Positions 1-8,138 of a stretch of DNA of 46,979 nt are shown one piece after another. The stretch comes from Planctomycetota bacterium. GTDB lineage: Bacteria; Planctomycetota; MHYJ01; JACPRB01. The DNA lies in contig JACPRB010000106.1 in the NCBI GenBank assembly GCA_016190155.1, positions 1 to 46,979 on the forward strand, in the 5' to 3' direction. Position numbers and translations under genes: made by a program. The notes beneath the pieces are model-generated. The model saw nothing but the letters and a program-made list of their open reading frames with translations, was not told the origin of the DNA and did not search any database. The first letter of the stretch is position 1, and each line of letters begins with the position of its first letter.

Positions 1-1
1 C

Positions 2-772
2 CGGGCGCACGCCTCCACGGAGGGCGTGGCGCGGCTGTTCAAGCTGTCGGCGGCGGGATTCCTGATGGAAAAGGAGCTGCTCTATCTGGGCGACACATTG
101 AGGGAACCGGCCAGGCCGTTCGTAGCGATCCTCGGCGGCGCCAAGGTGACCGACAAGATCAAGGTCATCGAGCACCTGCTGCCCAAGGTCGGCGCGCTCC
201 TGATCGGCGGCGGCATGGCCTACACGTTCCTGCAGGCGATGGGCAAGAAGGTCGGCCAGTCGAAGGTCGAGCCCGACCACGTGTCGACGGCGCTCAAGAT
301 CCTCTCCGCGGTTCCCAAGCAGAAGGTGGCCTTGCACCTGCCGGAGGATCATGTGGTGGCGGACGCGTTCGACGCGAAGGCGCGCGTGCGCACGGTCACG
401 GAGATCCTCGACGGATGGATGGCGCTGGACATCGGCCCCAAGACGGTCGAGACGTTCAAGAAGGTGATCGCGGGGGCCAAGACGGTGCTGTGGAACGGGC
501 CACTGGGGGTGTTCGAGATGGAGCCGTTTGCGGCGGGCACACGGGCGATCGCGGAGGCGCTGGCGGCATCGCAGGCCACGTCGATCGTCGGCGGAGGCGA
601 CACGGCGGCGGCGGTCGAGAAATTCGGGGTCGCCGGGAAGATGACGCACGTCTCGACGGGGGGCGGAGCGTCCCTGGAGTTCCTCGAGGGGAAGGAACTG
701 CCGGGGATCGCGGCGTTGACGGAGAATCCGCGGACGGCGCTGGGGGCGCCGGCGTGGAAGATGGGCGGCTGA
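2..772 (+). CDS. pgk: Phosphoglycerate kinase, 5' truncated by window edge
   Basis: This is the C-terminal two thirds of phosphoglycerate kinase, which interconverts 1,3-bisphosphoglycerate and 3-phosphoglycerate with ADP/ATP in cytoplasmic glycolysis or gluconeogenesis. The reading frame is open from base 2 and begins [13 protein letters not shown], the end of the N-terminal substrate-binding domain. It continues through [10 protein letters not shown] and the nucleotide-binding domain ([57 protein letters not shown]). The GTG at 26 is an internal valine and not a start. The stop is TGA at 770-772. rpe follows after 4 bases, so the two are very likely cotranscribed. Nothing is odd apart from the missing 5' part. 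Confidence 0.97.
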   Translation, partial: RAHASTEGVARLFKLSAAGFLMEKELLYLGDTLREPARPFVAILGGAKVTDKIKVIEHLLPKVGALLIGGGMAYTFLQAMGKKVGQSKVEPDHVSTALKILSAVPKQKVALHLPEDHVVADAFDAKARVRTVTEILDGWMALDIGPKTVETFKKVIAGAKTVLWNGPLGVFEMEPFAAGTRAIAEALAASQATSIVGGGDTAAAVEKFGVAGKMTHVSTGGGASLEFLEGKELPGIAALTENPRTALGAPAWKMGG

Positions 773-776
773 GGCG

Positions 777-1517
777 ATGCCTCCCATTAGAATCGCTCCC
801 TCGCTCTTGGCGGCCGATTTCTCGCGCCTGAAAGATGAGATCCAGAAGGTGGAGGCGGCGGGGGCGGACCTGTTGCACCTCGACGTCATGGACGGCCATT
901 TCGTCCCGAACCTGACGATCGGGCCGGTCGTGGTGGAGTGGGTGCGCAAGGTGACCCGGCTGCCGCTGGACTGCCACCTCATGATCCTGCATCCGGAGGA
1001 GTATGTGGGGGCCTTTGCGGACGCGGGCGCGGATATCGTCACGTTTCACGCCGAGGCGGTGGCGCAGGACTACGCGCTCAAGCGCAAGGATCAGGGCTAT
1101 GCGATGACGCTCGTCTGCAAGCAGCTCTACGACTTTCCTCGGGTAGATCGCATCGTCAACACTCTGAGAGGCAAGGGGAAGCGCGTTGGGCTGGCCGTCA
1201 ATCCCGACACGGACGCGGAGGTGGCGGCGGAACTGCTTCCGAAGGTCGATATGGTCTTGGCGATGACGGTTTGGCCAGGCTTCGGGGGGCAGAAGTTCAT
1301 TGAATCGGTCGTGCCGAAGGTGGGAAGATTACGGGCGATGTCGCCGACGTTGGACATCGAGGTGGACGGGGGGCTCAACGCCGACACGGTGAAGCGGGCG
1401 GCCGGAGCGGGCGCCAACGTGATCGTGGCGGGCACGGCGACCTTCCGGTCCGACGACGTCAACGGGGTCATCCGGACCTTGCGGGAAAACGCGGAGGCGG
1501 CGAGCGCGAAGAAGTGA
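777..1517 (+). CDS. rpe: Ribulose-phosphate 3-epimerase
   Basis: The 246-residue protein is a full-length TIM-barrel epimerase that interconverts ribulose 5-phosphate and xylulose 5-phosphate in the pentose phosphate or Calvin cycles. Diagnostic motifs are IAPSLLAADF at the N-terminus, LHLDVMDGHFVPN with the metal-binding His and catalytic Asp, CHLMI, MTVWPGFGGQKF, the second catalytic Asp in EVDGGLN, and the phosphate-binding GANVIVAGTATF near the C-terminus. The ATG at 777 is preceded by GAGG overlapping the pgk stop. It lies between pgk and accD with gaps of 4 and 3 bases, which points to one transcript. Confidence 0.97.
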   Translation: MPPIRIAPSLLAADFSRLKDEIQKVEAAGADLLHLDVMDGHFVPNLTIGPVVVEWVRKVTRLPLDCHLMILHPEEYVGAFADAGADIVTFHAEAVAQDYALKRKDQGYAMTLVCKQLYDFPRVDRIVNTLRGKGKRVGLAVNPDTDAEVAAELLPKVDMVLAMTVWPGFGGQKFIESVVPKVGRLRAMSPTLDIEVDGGLNADTVKRAAGAGANVIVAGTATFRSDDVNGVIRTLRENAEAASAKK

Positions 1518-1520
1518 ACC

Positions 1521-2351
1521 ATGGCATTTGAGAAGATCAAGAAGATCCTGCGCCGAAAGAAGGAGCTGCCGGGCGGCTTGTGGATGAAGTGTCCCGACTG
1601 CGGGAACATGATCTACAAGAAGGATGTCGAGAATCGCAAGATGGTCTGCCCGGACTGCGCCTACCATTTCTCCATCGCGCCGCAGGAGCGCGTAGACCTC
1701 ATGCTGGACCCCGGGACGTGGACGCGCCTCTGGTCGAACCTCGCCCCGGTCGATGCGCTGCGCTTCGAGGGCATCACCAGCTATCGCCAGAAGATGGCCG
1801 CGGCGCAGAAGGAGACGGGCGAGAAGGACGCGATCTGGGCGGGCACCGGTCGCATCGAGGGACGTCCGGTGGTCTTCGGCGTGACCGACAGCCGTTTCAT
1901 GATGGGCAGCATGGGATCGGTTCTGGGCGAGGGGGTCACGCGGATGTTCGAGTACGGGCTGCAGCGGCGCCTGCCGGTGCTGCTCATCTCCGGCTCGGGA
2001 GGCGGCGCGCGCATGTATGAGGGATGCCTTTCGCTGATGCAGATGGCCAAGACGAGCGCCGCGATCGCCCGCTTCTCCGACGCCGGCGGGCTGTACATCT
2101 CCGTCCTGACCAACCCCACCATGGCGGGGGTGATGGCGAGCTTCGCGTCGTTGGGCGACGTGATGATCGCGGAGCCTAAGGCGCTCATCGGCTTCACCGG
2201 GCCGCGGGTGATCGAGCAGACCATCCGCCAGGAGCTGCCCAAGGGGTTCCAGACCTCGGAGTTCCTCCTCGATCACGGCTTCGTGGACATGGTGGTGCCG
2301 CGCGAACGGCTGCGCCAAGAAGTGGCGCGGTTGCTGGACTACCTGGGGTAG
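1521..2351 (+). CDS. accD: Acetyl-CoA carboxylase carboxyltransferase subunit beta
   Basis: This 276-residue protein is the beta subunit of the acetyl-CoA carboxylase carboxyltransferase, which makes malonyl-CoA for fatty acid synthesis with AccA. The N-terminal four-cysteine zinc ribbon is intact (Cys24, Cys27, Cys43, Cys46). The crotonase-like domain follows, with MGSMGSVLGEG, the oxyanion-hole stretch LLISGSGGGARM and GFTGPRVIEQT. It ends near DHGFVDMVVPR and the helix VARLLDYLG, as usual for the family. The start ATG lies 3 bases after rpe. No accA is in the window. Confidence 0.96.
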   Translation: MAFEKIKKILRRKKELPGGLWMKCPDCGNMIYKKDVENRKMVCPDCAYHFSIAPQERVDLMLDPGTWTRLWSNLAPVDALRFEGITSYRQKMAAAQKETGEKDAIWAGTGRIEGRPVVFGVTDSRFMMGSMGSVLGEGVTRMFEYGLQRRLPVLLISGSGGGARMYEGCLSLMQMAKTSAAIARFSDAGGLYISVLTNPTMAGVMASFASLGDVMIAEPKALIGFTGPRVIEQTIRQELPKGFQTSEFLLDHGFVDMVVPRERLRQEVARLLDYLG

Positions 2352-2602
2352 GAGAATTTCTTGATGCCGGGGCGAAGCCCATTTAAGATTTCCCTCCGGG
2401 ACTGACGATCAAGAAACAGGCGGTGCGCAACGTATTCCGGAGGGGTGCGTTTCTCGTCTCGGGGACGGACGCCGCGTGGGGCGCGGAGGTGGTTTTACTC
2501 CGCCACGAGCCCGCCCGAGGTCCGCTTTCTTACGGGGCGCTATTTTGAATTATTTAAAGGGAGCCGGACGATCCGCGGTATGAGCTATAGGGCAAACGTG
2601 AA

Positions 2603-2630
2603 TTGCATCCGGCCGACGCTTTTGTATAAT
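2603..2630 (+). promoter_or_regulatory. Sigma-70-type promoter of the sigma factor gene
   Basis: A perfect TATAAT lies at 2625-2630 and TTGCAT at 2603-2608, with a 16-base spacer. Transcription would start near 2637, only 2 to 8 bases before the GTG (2639) or ATG (2645) start codon, so the mRNA would be leaderless or nearly so. The rest of the 2352-2638 gap is GC-rich and I see no gene in it. Confidence 0.6.
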
Positions 2631-2638
2631 CAACTGCC

Positions 2639-3511
2639 GTGCCAATGACCATCCTCCGTCAGGAAATGGGCGTTGAGCAGTACCTGAAGGAAATTCAGGA
2701 CGTGCCTCTTCTTACGGCGCAGCAGGAGTGCGAGCTGGCGCGCCGGATGAAGCACCTGCGGTCGAAGGATTCGACGAAGCGCGCGGACGCCGTGGCGGCC
2801 CGCGAGCAATTCATCAAGGCGAACCTTCGACTGGTGGTGAGCGTCGCGAAGAACTATATCAACAAGGGGTTGGCCTTTCTCGACCTGATCGAGGAAGGGA
2901 ACCTGGGGCTCCTCAAGGCCGTACAGCGGTTCGATCCCAAGCACAAGTGCCGCTTCTCCACGTACGCCACGTGGTGGATCCGCCAGGCCATCCGCCGCGC
3001 GCTCGTCAACACGGCCAAGACGGTCCGCATCCCGTCCTACATGGTGGAAGTCATCGCCAAGTGGAAGAACGTGATGAGCGAGCTGTCCCAGAAGCTCGGC
3101 CGCAAGCCCGACATCGAGGACATCGCGCAGGCGATGGACTTGGGCCCCGAAGGCATCGAGATCCTCAAGCGCGCGATGAACGCCTCGGACAATCTCGGCC
3201 GGCCGGTCTCGCTGGACGTGATGTGGCCGACGAGCGAGGTGGCCGACGTCAAGGACTCCAGCTCGCCGGACAAGCAGGTCTTCACGCAGATGGACGCGGA
3301 GCGCATCGACAGCCTGCTCAAATCCATCAACGAACGCGAGGCGTCGGTCCTGCGGCTGCGCTACGGGCTCTACGACGGCCAACCCATGACGCTGGGAGAC
3401 ATCGGCAAGAAGCTCAAGATTACTCGCGAGCGCGTCCGCCAGATCGAGAAGATCGCGCTTCGGAAACTCTACAAGCGGCTGGTGGCGAAGGAAGAGGACG
3501 GGGAGTTCTGA
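2639..3511 (+). CDS. RNA polymerase sigma-70 family factor (RpoD/RpoS class)
   Basis: This 290-residue sigma factor directs RNA polymerase to promoters. It has region 1.2 ([15 protein letters not shown]), region 2 with the core-binding and -10 recognition segments ([33 protein letters not shown]), region 3 starting at [10 protein letters not shown], and region 4 with a full -35 helix-turn-helix ([19 protein letters not shown]). Region 1.1 and the nonconserved insert of large RpoD proteins are absent, so it resembles short primary factors or a group 2 factor. The start could be GTG 2639 or ATG 2645. There is no Shine-Dalgarno sequence, which fits the leaderless promoter. It converges on the CoA-binding gene, and their stops are adjacent once UGA readthrough is counted. 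Confidence 0.93.
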   Translation: MPMTILRQEMGVEQYLKEIQDVPLLTAQQECELARRMKHLRSKDSTKRADAVAAREQFIKANLRLVVSVAKNYINKGLAFLDLIEEGNLGLLKAVQRFDPKHKCRFSTYATWWIRQAIRRALVNTAKTVRIPSYMVEVIAKWKNVMSELSQKLGRKPDIEDIAQAMDLGPEGIEILKRAMNASDNLGRPVSLDVMWPTSEVADVKDSSSPDKQVFTQMDAERIDSLLKSINEREASVLRLRYGLYDGQPMTLGDIGKKLKITRERVRQIEKIALRKLYKRLVAKEEDGEF

Positions 3512-3925
3512 TCACCGCATGACCATGCGGTGCACGACCTTGATTCAGGCGTCGCGCACCACCAGGAGCCCCGCTTCTTCGGCGCGTTTCACGGCCGCCG
3601 GATGGGCGGTTTCCAGCTGGAACCACACCGCCTTGGCCTTGATCGCGATCGCGTCTTCCACGATCGGCGGCGTGTGCTCCGGGCGCCGGAAGATGTCGAC
3701 GATGTCGACGCTCCCGGCGATGGAGCGTAGGTCGGGATAGGCCTTCTGTCCGAGGATTTCCGCTTGGCCGGGGTTGACGGGAATCATGCGATAGCCGGCG
3801 TCCAGGAGGTACCGGGCGACGGCGTGGCTGTCGCGCTCCGGATTGGGCGAGGCGCCCACAACCGCGATCGTGCGGGCGGTCTTGAGGAGGTCGCGGATCT
3901 TCTCCGGCTCACGGGTGATGTCCAT
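3512..3925 (-). CDS. CoA-binding (YccU-like) protein, probable selenoprotein
   Basis: This is a small Rossmann-fold CoA_binding-domain protein. AVVGASPNPERDSHAVARYL forms the nucleotide loop, followed by DIVDIFRRPEH and KAVWFQL. The frame meets TGA at 3545-3547 after LLVVRDA, one residue before the Cys that I recall as near-invariant in the family (MDRC in E. coli YccU). Reading through gives IKVVHRMVMR and a second TGA at 3512-3514. This restores the family's C-terminal pattern (Cys, spacer, H-R) and a length of 137 residues, about that of YccU. A perfect hairpin with a GGUC loop sits 20 bases beyond the UGA (see SECIS entry). I infer selenocysteine at residue 127. The alternative is a truncated 126-residue protein. 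The exact cellular role of the family is unknown. The start is ATG 3925, with a GTTCA-type repeat just upstream instead of a clear ribosome site. Confidence 0.8.
3513..3532 (-). promoter_or_regulatory. Candidate bacterial SECIS element
   Basis: On the minus strand, 20 bases after the in-frame UGA, CACCGCAU pairs perfectly with AUGCGGUG (8 bp) around the tetraloop GGUC. The apical loop of the E. coli fdhF SECIS, recognised by SelB, is also GGUC and begins about two bases nearer the UGA. The hairpin lies inside the extended reading frame, as bacterial SECIS elements must. No T-run follows on either strand, so it does not look like an intrinsic terminator. The bulged U of the fdhF stem is not evident. 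Confidence 0.7.
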
Positions 3926-3930
3926 CGAAA

Positions 3931-3957
3931 CCGTTCATCCGTTCAACAGTTCATCCG
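3931..3957. repeat. GTTCA-type degenerate tandem repeat, copy 1
   Basis: Three closely spaced GTTCA words (CCGTTCATCCGTTCAACAGTT and following) lie just upstream of the CoA-binding gene. Related words occur near 4000-4012 and at 9131-9158, 9799-9836 and 9943-9970. The 127-base gap 3926-4052 holds nothing else that I recognise. Confidence 0.55.
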
Positions 3958-4052
3958 TGCCGCCGTTCAAGAATCCCGTTCCGGCGTCCGGCTTTCGGAC
4001 GGTTGAACGGCTGCGTCCATCACTTCCTTGTACCGAACTGATCTTGGAGATC

Positions 4053-4865
4053 CTACACCCGCCGCTGCCGGCCACCCCGCAGCACCCGCGCCTGGTCTTC
4101 CTGCACGTCGTACTCCAGGTGCGATTCGCAGATAGGGCAGTGTACGTCGAGGTAGCGCGGCTGCAGGTTGAGGCCGTCCTCCTCGTCGCGCATCGTCTCG
4201 GGCTCCGGATCGTCCTCGGAAGGTATGTCCCCTTCCTCGAACGTCCAGTGGGTGCGCCAGTCGGCCAGGAGCGGGTTGGTCAGGTCGTCCGTGCCGCGGG
4301 CGGCCTCCAGCGCTTCTCCCAATTCGGGCTCCCGCGATCCGAACCGATGCGCCTCGCGTTCGATGGCGGCCACGGCGCCCGGATCGCGCGTCTCCGCCAG
4401 CGCCCAGGCTACGGACCCGACGCAGTCTTCGTCACGGCGCAGCTGGGCGATCAGGTACTCGATGGCCCGTGGGGTGTGGCCGGCGGCGAGCACGGAGTAG
4501 AGATGCACGCGTCCATCCAGCGCCGGGTTGTCGTCCAGGAAGCGCAGGATCGGGTCCACCGCCGCCTCTCCGTACCGCAACAGCGCGAACTCGACCGCTT
4601 CGTGGACAAGATCCGTTCCCGACCGCATGCACTCCAGGATGGCGGGCAGGGCCCGCATGGAGTGACGCTCACCCAGCGCAATCAGCGCCCAAACAGGCGC
4701 CCACGACTCATCTCGCACGGCTTGCGACCGCACGACCTCGATCAGCAGATCTTCGGCGTGCTCGTCTCCCGCGATGAGCGCCTCGATGGTCTTCACGGGG
4801 AGCTGCGAACCCGCCAGGAACAGGTCAAGGATCGCGCGCAACGGCACAGCCGTCGGTTCACCCAT
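4053..4865 (-). CDS. HEAT-repeat protein with C-terminal cysteine motif
   Basis: The 270-residue protein is built of alpha-helical HEAT/PBS-lyase-type repeats from about residue 30 to 200 (for example AVDPILRFLDDNP, TPRAIEYLIAQLRRDE, VAWALAETRDPGAVAAIE). The tail is acidic and ends in a single CPIC motif plus a basic end. The open frame extends upstream inside fbp, but ATG 4865 has AGGAGG seven bases upstream and is the evident start. A TATAAT on the minus strand near 4931-4936, in the gap after fbp, suggests its own promoter. Such proteins usually act as protein-binding scaffolds; the partner here is unknown. Confidence 0.75.
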   Translation of the reverse strand: MGEPTAVPLRAILDLFLAGSQLPVKTIEALIAGDEHAEDLLIEVVRSQAVRDESWAPVWALIALGERHSMRALPAILECMRSGTDLVHEAVEFALLRYGEAAVDPILRFLDDNPALDGRVHLYSVLAAGHTPRAIEYLIAQLRRDEDCVGSVAWALAETRDPGAVAAIEREAHRFGSREPELGEALEAARGTDDLTNPLLADWRTHWTFEEGDIPSEDDPEPETMRDEEDGLNLQPRYLDVHCPICESHLEYDVQEDQARVLRGGRQRRV

Positions 4866-4965
4866 GTCCCCCCCTCCTGAGGCCGGCCGCAGGTCCGACC
4901 TGCGACTCCCTCTGCATCCCTTCTCCAAGAGTATTATAACCCCTTCATAGGTCTCTTGAGGCGGA

Positions 4966-5961
4966 TTAGCGCTTCCGTTGCACGAATTCCTCGTACGCCT
5001 TGACGTCTTCCGTACTGCCGAGAATGAGCGGGACCTTCTGATGCAGCTCCGTCGGCTGGACCTCGAGGATGCGCTCCCTTCCGGTCGTCGCCCGCCCGCC
5101 GGCCTGTTCCACCACCATCGCCATGGGATTGGCTTCGTAGAGGAGACGCAGCTTCGGCTTGGGCGACGCGGGGTACATGAAGATGCCGCCGTTGATGAGG
5201 GTGCGGTGGACGTCGGCCACCAGTGTTCCCACGTAGCGCAGCGAGTACGGCCGGTTCGTCGCCGGATCCCTTTGCTTGAGATGATGCACGTACTCGGCGG
5301 TGCCGGGGTCCCACGCCTGCGCGTTGCCTTCGTTGATGGAGTAGATCCTGCCTTTGGGCGGGATCTTGATGTCCGGGTGCGAGAGCAGGAACTCTCCGAC
5401 AGTGGGATCGAGCGTGAAGCCGTGCACGCCATGACCGACCGTGTACACGAGCATGACGCTCGAACCGTAGATGACATAGCCGGCGCCCGCCTGCTTCGTG
5501 CCGGGCTGCAGGCAATCCTCCAGCCGACCGTCGTCTCCGGGCGTGATCTTCCGGTGGATCGAGAAGATCGTCCCGATCGAGATGTTGACGTCGATGTTGG
5601 ACGACCCATCGAGCGGATCGAAGAGCAGCACGTACTTCCCCTTCCTGTATCGTGTCGGGATGGGGATCAGCTCCGCGCGCTCCTCGCTGGCCATGCAGCA
5701 GAGATGCCCGTTCTGGCAGAGGGACTCGGTGATGCGCTCCTGGGCGTATTCGTCGAGCTTCTTCACCTCGTCGCCGTGGACGTTCTCACGGCCGATGGCG
5801 CCGAGGATGTCGATGAGGCCGGCGCGGCGCACCTCGCGCGCGATCATCTTGACCGCCAGCACCAGGTCCCACAGGAGCGCCGTGAAGTGGCCGGAGGCCT
5901 CCGGGTGAAGCTGCTGCTGTTGAACGATGTGCGTCTGGATCGTGACGAGTTTTCCGTCCAT
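4966..5961 (-). CDS. fbp: Class I fructose-1,6-bisphosphatase
   Basis: This 331-residue enzyme hydrolyses fructose 1,6-bisphosphate to fructose 6-phosphate in gluconeogenesis or the Calvin cycle. It has the class I metal site in FDPLDGSSNIDVN, the upstream CMASEE acidic pair, INEGNAQAWD, RYVGTLVADVHRTL and the C-terminal GGRATTGRERIL with VPLILGSTEDV. The length matches the family. The start ATG 5961 follows GAGGAGG. It lies 13 bases downstream of the aldolase gene in the same direction, so the two consecutive gluconeogenic steps are probably one operon. Confidence 0.97.
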   Translation of the reverse strand: MDGKLVTIQTHIVQQQQLHPEASGHFTALLWDLVLAVKMIAREVRRAGLIDILGAIGRENVHGDEVKKLDEYAQERITESLCQNGHLCCMASEERAELIPIPTRYRKGKYVLLFDPLDGSSNIDVNISIGTIFSIHRKITPGDDGRLEDCLQPGTKQAGAGYVIYGSSVMLVYTVGHGVHGFTLDPTVGEFLLSHPDIKIPPKGRIYSINEGNAQAWDPGTAEYVHHLKQRDPATNRPYSLRYVGTLVADVHRTLINGGIFMYPASPKPKLRLLYEANPMAMVVEQAGGRATTGRERILEVQPTELHQKVPLILGSTEDVKAYEEFVQRKR

Positions 5962-5974
5962 GGCGGCCTCCTCT

Positions 5975-7348
5975 CTAGAATCCCGCGGGCCGGGAAGGCG
6001 CGACCGGAACGGGTTTGACGAACTCGCGCACGATGCCGCGCGTGCCCTTGACGTTCACGAGCGTCATGAGTCGCGTGAACTTCTGTTCCAGCGAGGACAT
6101 GATCTCCTGGAGGTCGCTCGCCGGCATCGACCAGAGCTCCTTCTTGTGCGGGCCCCAGGCGCGCTTGATGCACTTCTCGATGTTCTGCGCCTCCGAGGCG
6201 CCTTCCTTCCACTCGGCGGGCTTCGTCTCCTTGACCCATTGGTGCATCTTCTGCCGCAGGTCCTTGGGGAAGCGCGGGTGGTCGAAGACGATGCGCTGGA
6301 ACTCCGTCGCCAGGTGGATCTCCACGGCGTCGTGCTTGGGGAACTGGTCGAAGAGGTTCTCCGGCAGCGTCGACGCGCCGTGCTGCACGGATCCGGCCAG
6401 CCCGACCTTGCGGCAAGCCGCGGTGATCTCCTTGAGGACGTTGAAGTCGATGTCCACTTGGGCGCGCGAGCCGTCGGGCAGGATGACGCCGCCGTGGCTG
6501 GTGCCGGTCTGTACGCTCATCTTCGAGATCGGCTTGCCCTTCCACTTCTCGCGGTAGCCGGCGAAATAGGCCTCGAACTCCTCGACGGTGGAGTTCTTCT
6601 TGCCGACCTCGCCGATCTCGCCCCCGACGCTGATCGTCACGCCTTTGGGCTCGATCGAGCGGATGACCTCCGTCATCTGCGCGCAGCGCTCGTAGTTGTC
6701 GCGTTGCTGCTCCTTGACGGTCGGGCGCTCCAGGACGACGAGCGTCGAGGAGTCGATATCGATGTTGAAGAAGCCCGCGTCGATCGACTCTTTGGTAAGT
6801 TTCTTGATTCCTTCGGTGGTCGCGTCCGGGTCCTTGTCGTAATCCTTCTTAGAGAATTGGTAGTGGTCGCCTTGGATGAAGACCGGGCCGTCCCATCCTT
6901 CCTTGATCGCGGCGGCCAGGACGCACGTCGAGTATTCCGCGGGTTTGAGGGCGCAGTATCCTTGTTCGCTCTTGGCGATTTCGAAGATGAACGCGCCGGC
7001 ATCGAGGGCCTTGGCGGCGCGGAAGATCGCCCGCGACTTGTCGTACACGAGTCCGCGCAGGTTGTGGGCCGGTACGGTGAAGCCGCGCGCCTTGCCCTGG
7101 CCGACAGCGTCATAGAGGGTTTGGATGGAGGCACTCACGGCGCCGAGCTGGTTGGCGGCGCAACGGATGATCCACCGCGCGGCGTTGCGGATGAACTCGT
7201 CGTCGGCGAACACCGCCGTATGGACCAGCTCATCGAGCTTCTTCTCGACGAAGGCCTTGCGATCGGTCACGGTTGCGCTGCCGTCGATCTTGACGCATCC
7301 CTGCAGGGCGCCTTTCATCGTTTCAAGATTTGTGTACGCGTTGATCAT
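5975..7348 (-). CDS. fba: Class II fructose-bisphosphate aldolase, long form
   Basis: This 457-residue protein matches class II (zinc-dependent) fructose-bisphosphate aldolase and supplies the substrate for the fbp product next to it. Zinc- and substrate-binding segments are visible: FIQGDHYQF (zinc His), DIDSSTLV, GGEIGEVG (acidic residue), MSVQTGTSHGG (zinc His) and SVQHGAST (zinc His). It is about 100 residues longer than E. coli FbaA, with an extended N-terminus and a C-terminal tail ending in RPAGF. That fits a long subfamily of aldolases or tagatose-type aldolases. The start ATG 7348 has AGGAG 8 bases upstream and a good promoter at 7392-7420. Confidence 0.92.
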   Translation of the reverse strand: MINAYTNLETMKGALQGCVKIDGSATVTDRKAFVEKKLDELVHTAVFADDEFIRNAARWIIRCAANQLGAVSASIQTLYDAVGQGKARGFTVPAHNLRGLVYDKSRAIFRAAKALDAGAFIFEIAKSEQGYCALKPAEYSTCVLAAAIKEGWDGPVFIQGDHYQFSKKDYDKDPDATTEGIKKLTKESIDAGFFNIDIDSSTLVVLERPTVKEQQRDNYERCAQMTEVIRSIEPKGVTISVGGEIGEVGKKNSTVEEFEAYFAGYREKWKGKPISKMSVQTGTSHGGVILPDGSRAQVDIDFNVLKEITAACRKVGLAGSVQHGASTLPENLFDQFPKHDAVEIHLATEFQRIVFDHPRFPKDLRQKMHQWVKETKPAEWKEGASEAQNIEKCIKRAWGPHKKELWSMPASDLQEIMSSLEQKFTRLMTLVNVKGTRGIVREFVKPVPVAPSRPAGF

Positions 7349-7391
7349 CGTTCAACTCCTTTTTTCGCGTTCACCCGTCCCAGGCGGGCGC

Positions 7392-7420
7392 ATTATGGCC
7401 AGGGGGTACGCGACGGTCAA
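7392..7420 (-). promoter_or_regulatory. Sigma-70-type promoter of fba-fbp
   Basis: On the minus strand TTGACC (7415-7420) is separated by 17 bases from CATAAT (7392-7397), so transcription would start near 7385. The leader of about 37 bases carries the AGGAG of fba. Confidence 0.6.
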
Positions 7421-7445
7421 CAAAAAGGGCGGTCTTCGCTATCAT
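7417..7445 (+). promoter_or_regulatory. Possible promoter of the HAD phosphatase gene
   Basis: TATCAT at 7440-7445 lies 17 bases after TCAACA (7417-7422, four of six matches to TTGACA). The -35 element shares bases with that of the divergent fba promoter, so the two would compete for polymerase. Confidence 0.35.
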
Positions 7446-7480
7446 GGTTCCATCGCCGGTTGGATGGAGCCCGGACCCGT

Positions 7481-8110
7481 ATGCGCTACGACACCGTGAT
7501 CTTCGATCTCGACGGCACGCTCATCGACACGGCCGACGACATCGCGGCCTCGATGGCTTCCGCCATGGCTTCCCAAGGTCTACCCGTACCCTCGCGCAAG
7601 GCGGTGGTGGCGGCGGTCGGCGGGGGCGTGGGCAAGCTCATCGAGCGACTGGTCGGGGAGCCGGCCAAGCGAAGCGCGGTGCTCTCGGGCTTCATGGAGC
7701 ACTATGGGGCGCATCTCCTCGATCATACGCGGCTGTATCCGGGGGTGGCCGAGACGCTCGATGCGCTGGCGGGCGTGGCGATGGCGATAGTGACCAACAA
7801 GCCGTTGAGTTTCTCGCGGCGGATCCTGGAGGGATTGGGAATCGCGCGGTACTTCCGTGTCGTCTACGGAGGCGATTCCCTTCCGGTGCACAAGCCCGAT
7901 CCCGCCGCCGTCCGGCAAGTCCTAAGAGAGTTGGGCGGCACTCGCGCGCTCTTCGTGGGCGACAGCGGGATCGACGTCCAGACGGCGAAGAATGCGGGGA
8001 TCCCGTGTTGCGCGGTGATGTACGGCTATCACAAACCCGGCGAGTTGGACGGGGCTGCATTCCGGATCCGCCGTTTTTCGGATCTGTTGGGTGTGATGCG
8101 ACTTGAATGA
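7481..8110 (+). CDS. gph: HAD-family phosphoglycolate phosphatase-like hydrolase
   Basis: This 209-residue HAD hydrolase has all four motifs: DLDGTLIDTADD (nucleophile Asp), VTNKP, the Lys in HKPDP, and GDSGIDVQTAKNAG. The helical cap (about residues 15-85) is of the Gph type. Gph removes phosphate from 2-phosphoglycolate; close relatives act on pyrophosphate or other small phosphoesters, so the substrate is inferred. The open frame extends far upstream across the aldolase strand, but ATG 7481 begins with the canonical RYDTVIFDLDGT. It is divergent from fba. Confidence 0.88.
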   Translation: MRYDTVIFDLDGTLIDTADDIAASMASAMASQGLPVPSRKAVVAAVGGGVGKLIERLVGEPAKRSAVLSGFMEHYGAHLLDHTRLYPGVAETLDALAGVAMAIVTNKPLSFSRRILEGLGIARYFRVVYGGDSLPVHKPDPAAVRQVLRELGGTRALFVGDSGIDVQTAKNAGIPCCAVMYGYHKPGELDGAAFRIRRFSDLLGVMRLE

Positions 8111-8138
8111 ACCTCTCCGAAGATCGTCTCCGCTGGTA

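Noticed and set aside
2619-2643. A minus-strand sigma-54 promoter (TGGCACG-GCAG-TTGAT)
   Set aside because: The essential GC of the -12 element is GA, and the sequence coincides with the sigma-70 promoter of the plus-strand gene.
3513-3532. Intrinsic terminator shared by the convergent sigma and CoA-binding genes
   Set aside because: There is no T-run on either strand, and the hairpin lies inside the family-like extension after the UGA. It remains the main alternative to a SECIS.
5927-8110. A 727-codon plus-strand open frame across the aldolase gene
   Set aside because: Only its last 209 codons (from 7481) match a protein family; the rest is a GC-rich antisense shadow of fba.
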